64,000 bases of DNA from Leishmania donovani. Lineage: Eukaryota > Euglenozoa > Kinetoplastea > Trypanosomatida > Trypanosomatidae. A model generated the notes under the pieces. It saw only the letters and a program-made list of their open reading frames with translations. It was not told where the DNA came from and did no database searches. Positions 51,329-60,394 of this stretch are shown here, in pieces. A program made the translations under genes and the position numbers. The number at the start of each line of letters is the position of its first letter. Position 1 is the first letter of the stretch. Location of the stretch: NCBI RefSeq assembly GCF_000227135.1, contig NC_018257.1:329105-393104 (forward strand). The letters run 5' to 3'.

Positions 51329-53247
51329 TTGCGTGGGTGTGCGGTATTCGAGGCGCACTTGCGATATATATGTTTACGTAAACTTTGTGCGCATGCGCTG
51401 TGGGTGTGTCTGTGCCTTGCATGGGTTGTTCGAGACACGCGAGGCGAGAGGAAGGCGAAAGTGATGGAGAACGCAATCGAATGGGATGCTTAGGTCTAGT
51501 CGTCTACGCGTGCGCACGCTTATGGGCACATCTGCACTCTGCTGACACGCAAAAAAACACGTACACGCATGCACACACACGCACAGATGCACTACCACCG
51601 TCGTACCGTTGATGATCAATTTTATGTTTTTGTGAGCTCAATCGGAGCGCTCTCCTGAAATTTAACCTGCCGTATCTGGACCCTTTAACTCTGACGTACG
51701 GCATGTGCGTGCACGTGTACCTGTATGTGTGTCTCCTTTAGTCTCTGTTGGGGACCCGCGAGCATGAGCGGGCGGCTGATCAGAGCAACTAGAGCTTGTA
51801 CACCTCCCTGGAGGCGATGAAAGCCACAGCACGTGCCTGTGTGATGCTGCTCATTGTCCCTTCTTCAGACAGGAGCATCCTTGGGCCGGTTGTGCTACAC
51901 TGGTGAATGCCAGGGAAAGTAAGGAGAGCGGGCACGCCGAGGCAGGGCTTGTGTGGTGCTGCGCGTGCTGCTCCTCCCATTGCGCACGGTTGTGGTGGTG
52001 CTATGTGTGTGTCTCTTGCTTTTCTCAGAGTGGTGTGCCGCGCATAATACGTCGGCGGCCGTTGCCACGCGCATGTTGAAGCCCGGAAGTCGCGCGACAA
52101 TGACAACGAAGGCCCAGCTGGATAGTGGCGGCTAAAGGAATTGCCAAAGGAGGCGAGCAAGGGAGAGAGGCCGACTCCCACCGCTTTAAAGTTTGGGCGA
52201 AGTTGCGTATGTGTGTGCCGCCTGGCGCCAGCCCAGCCCGCTCTGCTGTCTACGCGGTGGCCCCCCTTTTTTCATCTGGTTAGAATGAGTGTCTGGCTTC
52301 ACGCCATCCCTCCCTCGCGGCGGGATGCGCTTTCCTCCCGTCCGCTCGCCACTGTGACCGGTTGCACAGGAAACGAACAACGGAAGAAGAGCTCGCATCC
52401 ACCAACCCCCTCTCTCACTTCCACTTGCGCGGTCTCTTGTTCACGCCTCAACTCCTCCTCCTCCGCCTCCGTCTCTCTCTCTCTCTCTATCTCGCTCGCT
52501 GTGCGCGTGTCACGCGGGCGCATCGTGCCTCACGGAGTGGGGGGGGTTGGCCCACGCGGCTCACAGCCAAAAGGGAAAGCCGAACGAACAAGCGAACGAT
52601 ACCAAAGAACGCCAACCACAACAAACGAAAGAAGCAGCGAGAAGGACGAGACGAACAGGGAGATAGAACTGGCGTGTTGCTGCCCTCACCGTCAGCGACT
52701 GCCTGGCTACCTCCGTGCGTGTACGCGTCTGTCTTTTGAGGTCGTCGACACGTGCTGCGAGTGAGTGTCCCTCGTTGTCTTTGGTGTGCTCTCTTTCTCT
52801 CTCTCCCTCTCTTGCCTTGGTGTGTCTTGTCTTGCGTCTCCCCAAACTGTCAACGACGAGCCACGGAGAGGCAGAAACGAAAAGAAACAGAAGAAAAAAC
52901 GAAAAGCGTGAAAAAAGGGAGCAAACAAGACACTAAAACACACGTGCACACATACACACTCTGAACCGTATATCTCCCGCAGCAGGCACAGCGTGCCTTT
53001 TCTCGCACTCTCTCTATCTGTTTCTCCCACCTTCCCCACTTCAACGGACAGCGTGCAACGAGCACTGCGCATACACGTGCTGCGACGAACTGCTTCAGTG
53101 TGGCTGTCTTCGTTTTCTTTTTTTTTGTTCGTGTGCGTTTGCATTCTCGACCCATTGAACGCGACTTGCGTTCATACCAGACACGCAAGCCGTCCTACTT
53201 CCTCCACACGCTCGCCTAGCCAATACTCTCTCCACGCAGACGACGCG

Positions 53248-54867
53248 ATGTTCAACAACCAGGAGAAAAAGGGCGCCAAGCACGCCGTCAGCACCAAGGC
53301 TGGTGCTGAGCGTCGCCAGCGTCAGCTCATGTCAGTGCGTCACAGGGTTCACGGGGAGGTTATGAAGCTCCTGCGCGCCGAGGGCCAGGACGACAGTGAT
53401 ATGCTTGGTGGTAACGGCAGTGTGGCGCAGGCGTCCAACCCAGAGGATGTCTGGTCGTACGACGCCAGGTCGACACCCGCTTCGGTACCCCTGCAGCTCC
53501 TCCCCACCCTCGTGAACATGTGCATGAACGGGCCTACAGACCGTGAGGTGTTTCAGGGCACGCTGCTGATCCGCAAGATCCTCTCTGTTGAGAAAGACCC
53601 ACCATACGATGTCGTGACATCGAGCGGTGTTGTGCCGCACCTGGTGAACCTGCTGCAGCGCGAGGACTACCCGGAGCTGCAGTTTGAGTCGGCCTGGGCT
53701 CTGACCAACATCGCTGCAGGCACGTCGGAGAACACGATGATGCTCGTCGCCTGTGGTGCGATTCCGCGCTTCGTAGCGCTGCTGGGGTCGCCGAACGCGG
53801 ACTGCCGCGATCAGAGCGCGTGGGCCATCGGCAACCTTTCGGGTGAGGGCGCCGCCTGCCGTGACGAGGCGCTGAGCCACGGCGCCATGGTCGCACTGCT
53901 GAACGTGCTGAGCGTGAAGGAACAGCCGATTCACGTTCTGCGCAACGCCACATGGGCCGTGTCGAACTTGTGCCGCTGCAAGCCGTTGCCGCCGCTGGAG
54001 CGGGTGGCAATCGCGCTGCCGACGCTGGTCGATCTCCTCAACAGCTCCGATGACCAGCTCATCGTGGATGCTGCATGGGGTATTTCGTACATCAGCGACG
54101 GACCGGCGGAGCGTGTGCAGGCGGTGCTTGAGGCCGGCGCTGTTCCGCGCATTGTGCAGCTCTTGTCCGTCCCGAGTACGAACGTGAAGCTGCCGGCGAT
54201 TCGCATCATTGGCAACATCGCCGCCGGCACGGACGAGCAGACGCAGGTTATCATCAACAGTGGCGCTCTGCCGGCCATGGCTGAGCTGCTGCGCCACCCG
54301 AAGCGCGCGCTGCGCAAGGAGACGTGCTGGACCATCTCCAACATTGCTGCTGGCCAGCCTTACCAGATCGAGGCACTCGTGAACTCGAACGTTTGCATCC
54401 CTATCTTGGAGTGTCTTAGCGCGCCAGAGCTCGACGTGAGGAAGGAGGCGGTGTGGACCATTGCGAACATCACCTTCTGCGGCTCAGTGGCGCAAGTGAA
54501 GTACCTCGTCAACATCGGCGTCATCCCGCCACTGTGCGAGACGCTGCGCACGTACGACCCAAAGATCGTGACGGTTGCGCTGGAGGCGGTGCAGTGCTTC
54601 CTGCAGGTCGGCGAGGATGAGAAGACGTCGGGCGGCACGGAGGAGAACATTGTAGCGAAACAGGTGATGGACTGCGGCGGCGTAGACTCCATCGAGCAGT
54701 TGCAGACGCACGCCGACAAGAACGTGTACAGCATTGCGCTTCAGATCCTGGAGACCTTCTTCACGACGGAGGACGAGGCGGGCCCGATGGGCGATTCTAT
54801 GGGCGCTGACATGGTGGACTTTGCGCAGGGCAACCCCAACGCCGGCAGCGGTCAGTTCAACTTCTAA
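53248..54867 (+). CDS. KAP60: Importin alpha (karyopherin alpha), nuclear import adaptor
   Basis: The protein has 539 residues, the family length. The N-terminal 50 residues hold a divergent importin-beta-binding region (KAGAERRQRQLMSVRHRVHG), less Arg-rich than usual. Armadillo repeats with conserved Trp/Asn pairs for nuclear localisation signals follow: SAWALTNIAAGTSEN near 148, SAWAIGNLSGEG, ATWAVSNLCRC, AAWGISYISDGP, IRIIGNIAAGT, CWTISNIAAGQP and VWTIANITFCG. In two repeats the Trp or Asn is replaced (GISY, RIIGN), as in the middle repeats of known importin alphas. The C-terminus ends in an acidic, Gly/Asn-rich tail. It binds cargo signals and hands them to importin beta. The start lies 8 bases after acceptor CCACGCAG (53238-53239). 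Confidence 0.96.
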   Translation: MFNNQEKKGAKHAVSTKAGAERRQRQLMSVRHRVHGEVMKLLRAEGQDDSDMLGGNGSVAQASNPEDVWSYDARSTPASVPLQLLPTLVNMCMNGPTDREVFQGTLLIRKILSVEKDPPYDVVTSSGVVPHLVNLLQREDYPELQFESAWALTNIAAGTSENTMMLVACGAIPRFVALLGSPNADCRDQSAWAIGNLSGEGAACRDEALSHGAMVALLNVLSVKEQPIHVLRNATWAVSNLCRCKPLPPLERVAIALPTLVDLLNSSDDQLIVDAAWGISYISDGPAERVQAVLEAGAVPRIVQLLSVPSTNVKLPAIRIIGNIAAGTDEQTQVIINSGALPAMAELLRHPKRALRKETCWTISNIAAGQPYQIEALVNSNVCIPILECLSAPELDVRKEAVWTIANITFCGSVAQVKYLVNIGVIPPLCETLRTYDPKIVTVALEAVQCFLQVGEDEKTSGGTEENIVAKQVMDCGGVDSIEQLQTHADKNVYSIALQILETFFTTEDEAGPMGDSMGADMVDFAQGNPNAGSGQFNF

Positions 54868-57525
54868 ACGAAAAAAAATAGGAACCCGTGCATGAGTGGC
54901 TCTTGAGGAGGCTGGCGGGCGTGTCCGGAGGCGAAAAAGAAACGGAGTGCAACACGCGCTCACGCAGAGAAGATAAAAGCGCTCGCTTGAGAGGGAAAGA
55001 GAGAAGGAGGGGGGGGAGGCAGGGTGGTGGTGGTTGCGGTGCAAATGAAGGAGACGGGAGGAAGGGGAGACACTTCGTCGCACGGCTTCCCTTAGGTTTT
55101 CCCATTCTAGAATCCGGTTGATGTTTTGCCGCCCGAGCGGTTTTTCTTTTGTTTTCCGTTCCGTTTCTCTGTGCTCGCTGGTGGCGTTTCGTGCTGGTTC
55201 ACGTCTCTGTTGACGATGTCGTCGCCGTTGTTGCTGTGGGACCCCGTTGGGGTTCTGCACTTCTTTCCGTGCCCCCCCCCCCTCTCCCCCCTCCCCACCC
55301 TTCTTTCGATGATGTAGTTTGTGAGAGGGAGATCGCAGAGAGTGCACAGAATCGGAGAGACACACGCGTGTGCTAATCCGATTCTGTACGCGGGTGGTGC
55401 GATCGAGAAGAGACCACGTACCGTGACATGAAGGTCGCCGTACGTCTCCGCCGTTGATCCCGCGGCAAAGCCGGTGGGCTCTATCAGCGGCGGATGGGGC
55501 GGGGGGAATCAAGTGAGGTTCTCTGTGTGCGGCAGATGCACAGACGGATGGCGAAGAAGGACGTGCAGAGTGCGCCTCAAAAGGACAACGCGTTGATCGG
55601 CACTCGTGTGACGGTTTGATGTACGTCGGTGGAGTGCCGTGAAGCCGAGAACAAAAGGGCGACTAATACCGAGGGAGTGGCGGTTGGGTGAAGCGCGTCG
55701 GCATGAGACAGCGAAGGGAAGGAGGGAAATAGAGAGAGAGGGATGCTGGCGTGTTTCATTCGTTTGCCTGTTTATGTCTTGCGCCACTTTTATACGCTTG
55801 TGTGCGTGTGAGCGCATCCACCCTCCTCCTTTGTGTTGTCGTCTCTCTCACCCCCTCTCTTTCCCGCGCCTAATCGCTTCGCAGGTTTCTCTCCGTCTCT
55901 TCCATATCTTTCTCGGCTTCTTTTGGCTTCCTTCCTTCTCCATTCGATGCGCATCTTTTCCGCTGCCCGTCTTGGCGCTAAAGTCTCGCCCCTCCCGCCT
56001 CTTCTTACCCTCCTTTCTTGCATCGCTAAGGAGGGGCGCACTTGGGCAAGGAAGACAAAGTAAAGAAAAAAAGAGGACCTACTAGTGCTGCGCTAGCCAT
56101 CCCCAGCTACGGGCGCTGCTGTTCTGTGTTGGTGCATGATGGGGTGAATTGCTGTCAATTAAGTGTGTGCGCCCGCGACGTCTGTTTTCCCTTTTACCTC
56201 GCTGCAACTCGGCTCGTGCTCGTCTTCAGAGCGTCTTTGTGAGTACGTGTTCGGCTGTGATCATAAGTGCCTTCTAAAGTAGCCTTTATTGGGTATATCC
56301 CTTCGTCTTCTCACCCCCCCTCTCTCCTCCCCGCCCGTCCCGCGTACCCGCCTCTCCTTTTCGATGCCCCTTTCCGCCCCACGGTCTTTTCCTATTCCTC
56401 AGCGAGGATGCGTCTGTATGTGTCTGTGGGAGGGGGCGGGGCCTCAGACAGCCACGCATCAAGAAGATCCTTCAACTGAGGGAGCGACAGATAGCCAGAA
56501 CACTGGAGAGAGGGGGAGAGACATACACGCGGGTGCTTTTGTTTGCTTGGATGCGTATACATATATACAGATGTACATATGCATACATCTATCTATATGT
56601 ATGTATCCGTGTGTGCATATACATATATATATATGCATATGCATATGGATGCGGCTCTTTGTGTTGTCTGCAACACCATCTTTCTTGTGTGCTTCCTTCC
56701 TCCTCTCTTTCCTCTCCCTCTCTGTCCGCCTTTCATGCTGTCTCCATATAGTATCACAAGCTCACTTCTTCCCCGATGGCCAACAGACAGACACACACGC
56801 ACACACAGACACGCAGAGAGACACACACGTAAGCGCAAGAGGAAAACGACAGCACCTCCAACTCCATGAGAGCGTCGCCATGACGTCGCTGATGTCGGGG
56901 ATGTGCCGGCAACAGCAAAGAAGCGCAAAAAAAAAAAACATCGAAAGGATCCTAACAAAAATAACAAAGAATGCCATCACTGGTTATCGTCGGCAGGGTG
57001 TTGCTGTGATGATAGCGGCAAGGGTGTCGTTGGCCGTTACTGCTGCGGGGCTGGGGGAGGATTCCTCAACATCTGCCTGCATTTTGTGCCGCATATGCGC
57101 GCCCTCCTCCCCAGGCCATGACGTCAATGAGGTAAGTAGGCGCGCACGTCCACGCAAAGAGGAAGATACTCTTTACTGGTAGCAAGCCTATTCTCGTTGC
57201 TGCCAGGCTCTTCACGTCTCGCTTGCGCCTATTAATATTTTCTATCTTAAGTGACTGTATCCTTCGCCTCCACTTCCCTCCCATTGCTCGTACTCTCCAT
57301 CCCCCCTTCTTTCTTTCACGCGCACGCACAAATGCATAGAAGTGGCGGCGACCAGAAAAGAAGGACAGTCGTGCTGCTCTCCCTCGTGGCCACTGCTTTG
57401 CGTTCTTCTCTTCACCATCGTTGTGTGCTCGCTCCACCACACACACACACACACACACACATACACACTCTCTGTATGTCTTTTTTTTTTCTGTTCCCCC
57501 TTCACGGAAAAAAGGATTCTTAGGT
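54868..57525 (+). other. Spacer with TA/CA microsatellites
   Basis: No gene is supported. TA/TG/CA repeats lie around 56560-56650, a (CA)n run at 56789-56830, an A-run at 56927-56938 and a (CA)n run at 57437-57461. A T-run then leads to possible acceptors AAAAAAG (57514) and TTAG (57522-57523), the latter two bases before ATG 57526. Confidence 0.55.
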
Positions 57526-57810
57526 ATGGCGCACGGCATCCTCCGCATTGTGCGCCAGATGCGCACGTTCAGCTTCACGGCGAGCTGCCGCAGCCACCCG
57601 TTTGCTTGGTACGCGGGCCTCTGCTGCACGCTGTTCAGCTGGGCCAACTACGCCCAGTACAAGCGGCTCGCGCCAATGTTTCCCAAGTATGAGCGGTACC
57701 TAACGGAGGAAGGTGGCCGCATGATGGAGGCGAAGAGGCAGGAGCTTGCGGAGGTGAGCCGGTACAACAACATGGTAGATACAATGCGGAGGGACCTCGC
57801 TGGCAAGTGA
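57526..57810 (+). CDS. Small single-pass membrane protein, probably mitochondrial
   Basis: The protein has 94 residues. A basic N-terminus (MAHGILRIVRQMRTFSFTA) leads to one hydrophobic segment (WYAGLCCTLFSWANYAQY, about 28-45), and a charged helical tail rich in Glu, Arg and Met follows (GRMMEAKRQELAEVSRYNN). This layout is typical of small accessory subunits of mitochondrial inner-membrane complexes, but I cannot name one. Coding bias is strong, in sharp contrast with the flanking spacer. The start is the only ATG giving this frame, directly after the splice site. Confidence 0.8.
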   Translation: MAHGILRIVRQMRTFSFTASCRSHPFAWYAGLCCTLFSWANYAQYKRLAPMFPKYERYLTEEGGRMMEAKRQELAEVSRYNNMVDTMRRDLAGK

Positions 57811-58788
57811 TCAGGTGGAGCGTCGGTGCCCGTGGCGCAGTGGAGTGAGCGCTGCGCAGGTGTTTTGTGCGCAGGACGAAGAAGAAAAATAAGAGGAGGA
57901 CAGATCCGCGGCGGCAGTGGCGCTACACGACGCGGCTCCTGCTACAATGACTTGGCCATTGTGCGCTCGCCTCCACCACGTGAGGTGATCGCTGCTGCTT
58001 TTTCTTTTGTTGTGCCCACCAGGATGTTGGCGTTGGCGCCGCTGAGGGGCGTAGGGGAGAGAGAGCTGATATGCACAGACATGTGTTGTGGTGCTGACGC
58101 CGACACTTGCATGCCTTCCTGCAAACAAACCGGCACGGTCGTCGCGCGGCTGGGAGTGGAGGTGATTGGGGTTCTCTCAAGACCTCCTTGATGCGTCCGA
58201 TCGGAGTTGTGAAGGGCTTCAGATTACACCAAAGAAAAGTTAGAAGAGAATGGAGCACACACAGACCGTTGCACCGTGCCTCTCCTGGGCACCACATCAT
58301 TTACCCAGCAGGGCTGGGCGATGGCACTGTGGTGATGATTTTGACTGAGACCTTCTTGAATTCGTTCTCCCCGGGTACTCCCTCGCGCTTTCTTCGCCAC
58401 GCTGATCACATGTCGACACAAGGGACGCGTTCTCCGGCATTCTGCTGTCGCTCGGTCTCGTTAGACAAGAGATGGAACGTATGGTGTGTGTGTGTGTGTG
58501 TGTGTCTGCTGCTTCGCTATGCTCTCCGTACATTCCGTTTTTTGTTTCTCCCTCTCGTCTCTCCTCTTTCTTCTTGCCCTTCTTCGGCACAGGCATCGAA
58601 GCGAGGGGCTGAGCTGCACCGACATAGATTCGCGTGCGCCCGACGGGCACGGATTCAAGCCAAGAGAGCGTGCATAGGAGGAACCATCGCACTTTTCTTG
58701 TATAGTGGATATAAGAGAAGCATACCAGCGCCTTCCCCCTTTCTAGCAAGCGGCGACATACATCTGTCACCTGCGCAGACTGTGAAGC
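57811..58788 (+). other. Spacer with TG microsatellite
   Basis: A (TG)n run lies at 58482-58505. A tRNA-like box A occurs at 57833-57843 without a partner box B. No gene is supported. Confidence 0.5.
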
Positions 58789-59340
58789 ATGCAGCTCAGC
58801 TCACTTCGAGAGCTTGTCGTGCTCTTCGACACGCAGCTGCAGCAGCTGACTCTTTTCTACCTCGCAGACGGATTCTTTGCGCTACACACGGTAGCAGTCT
58901 CCATCGCCAGCCTGGTGGTGTGCGCCTCTCTTGCTGTCGCCACCAGCAGCGGATCTGGCGGCTCCGCCGCGCCGCTCACGTCGACCCCGCTGCTCTTTAC
59001 GAGCTTTACATCCTTTGCCTCCCTCTCGGTGCTCACGCTGATGACACTGACACTGCTCTACCGGGCGATAGGTGGGGGTTTTGTCTACTCCCCGCGAGAG
59101 ACCGCGTATGTGGTGGACTGGATCCTCGACACTGTCTCTCGGCCCGCTGTGGAGGACACGGTACACCTACTGCTGGCGCCGAACAAGCGCCGTGAGCGCG
59201 GTATGTTTTTCATGAGTCTGTGCCTCATTGGCGAGGCCGGCAAGTTTCTTTCGTTTTGGTCGATCTGCACATTGGCGTCGATGGCCTGGTGCGGGTGGAG
59301 CGTGCGGCGTGCGTGGCGTACGCACCGCTGTGCGGGATAA
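58789..59340 (+). CDS. Multi-pass membrane protein of unknown function
   Basis: The protein has 183 residues. Hydrophobic segments are visible at about 33-52 (TVAVSIASLVVCASLAVA), about 67-92 (PLLFTSFTSFASLSVLTLMT) and about 153-173 (FLSFWSICTLASMAWCGW), with a fourth possible near 20-32. A loop with VYSPRETAYVVDWILDTV lies between, and NKRRERG precedes the last segment. It ends with a basic tail (RRAWRTHRCAG). I recognise no family; it could be a small organelle-membrane protein. Coding bias is good. A SIDER2-like element begins 47 bases after the stop, so it lies inside this gene's 3' UTR. Confidence 0.8.
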   Translation: MQLSSLRELVVLFDTQLQQLTLFYLADGFFALHTVAVSIASLVVCASLAVATSSGSGGSAAPLTSTPLLFTSFTSFASLSVLTLMTLTLLYRAIGGGFVYSPRETAYVVDWILDTVSRPAVEDTVHLLLAPNKRRERGMFFMSLCLIGEAGKFLSFWSICTLASMAWCGWSVRRAWRTHRCAG

Positions 59341-59386
59341 TCTGTTCTTCACTTTTTTTTTTCGCATCCTGCGATCCTGTCCCGCG

Positions 59387-59825
59387 TGACGCAGGAAGGG
59401 AGGGAGGAAGGGGGCCACACACCGCTCAGTGCGTCGCATCGTCAGGGTCCCGCACGACCCACCATTGCGGGGCGACGCCGAGCAGCTCCCCTATGCCCCT
59501 GCCCAATGCCGAGCCGCCTCTGGTGGGGGCTGAATCAGGCACCCGTACGCCATGGGGAGGACAGAGCGGCTCATCGCTGCTGATGCCGGCGGTGGGGCCC
59601 TGGACGGTGCTGCGGCGGAGCGACCTGAAAGGCCGCGTGTGGGCGGGCAGAGTTTGGGGCAGGGGGCGGTCGTCTCAGGTGACTGAGTCGGCGCATTTGG
59701 TGTACCGGGCGTGTCTCTCGCGCTGCTTCGCACGACGCGGATGGGGGGCCTGTGGCAGGGCCTAGCGTAGGCTGGCGTGTGACTTATTCCGCACGGCGGA
59801 GAACGGACACGCGTTGGAGGCAAGC
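59387..59825 (+). mobile_element. SIDER2-like retroposon, short form, intact
   Basis: It is 439 bp, from TGACGC to GCGTTGGAGGCAAGC. It matches the copy at 42672-43242 with only a handful of visible differences (for example GGTGGAGG/GGTGGGGG and CGGTGGTC/CGGTCGTC). It lacks the 203-bp block of the 16.5-kb copy. It sits in the 3' UTR of the 183-aa membrane protein gene, in sense orientation. Confidence 0.8.
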
Positions 59826-60394
59826 ACGAAACATGTGATCATGGAAGGCTCTCTCTATTTTCTTGTGTGTAGGTGTGCTGGTGCGCGTCGGCCTTCTGCG
59901 TCGCGGCAGTGGCCGCTCTAGGGCACGGTTCCTCACTTTCTTTTTTATCGTGCCTGTGCTTTTTTGCACACATGCACATCGCGTCTCTTCGCCTCCCTAC
60001 TCTCCTCGAAGCCTTGCTTAGCCTCCGTGTGGACGCCAGCAGCGCATCAACGGATACATGTATGACAAGGGTATCTCGGAAGCATCGCTCTCTCTCTCTT
60101 TCTCGTTGCCGTTTATTATTATTTTGTGCGCATGGGTGCTCTCAACCTGTTTTGCACGCATCTCTTCTCGGTGTTCGACCGCCTTTTTGCGTCTACCTGC
60201 AGAGCCCCCCTCCCCCCCTTAAGTGGCAGCCTCACACTCGGCGACACAAGCTTGCTGCCAGCCTGTCGCAGTCTCTCGCTCCCGTTCCGTGCGTGTTGCG
60301 TCTGCTGGACTGCTTCCCTCGCCAACGCGTTTGGGCCTAACGGCACCGCATTTGCTTTGTGTGGGCCCTTTTTCGTTACCAACGTGCGTGCCTC
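59826..60394 (+). other. Spacer with splice acceptor of the NOM1 gene
   Basis: The tract CTTTTTTGCGTCTACCTGCAG gives an acceptor at 60202-60203. No ATG occurs between it and 60395. Confidence 0.6.

Larger units (their letters stand above)
48561..53247 (+). other. Long spacer (4.7 kb) with degenerate duplicated segments
   Basis: No firm gene is seen. It holds a weak candidate ORF at 49781, a C-run plus (CA)n at 50551-50580, two pairs of repeated segments at 50.6-51.3 kb, and C/T tracts leading to the importin gene (acceptor CCACGCAG at 53238-53239). Confidence 0.5.

Noticed and set aside
51789..52181. Minus-strand frame of 130 codons
   Set aside because: It runs against the direction of all other genes, has no recognisable domain and only part of it has balanced composition. 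It could be a remnant but is not supported.
57833..57900. tRNA-like box A (TGGCGCAGTGG)
   Set aside because: No box B, no cloverleaf and no anticodon arm could be drawn in the following 100 bases.
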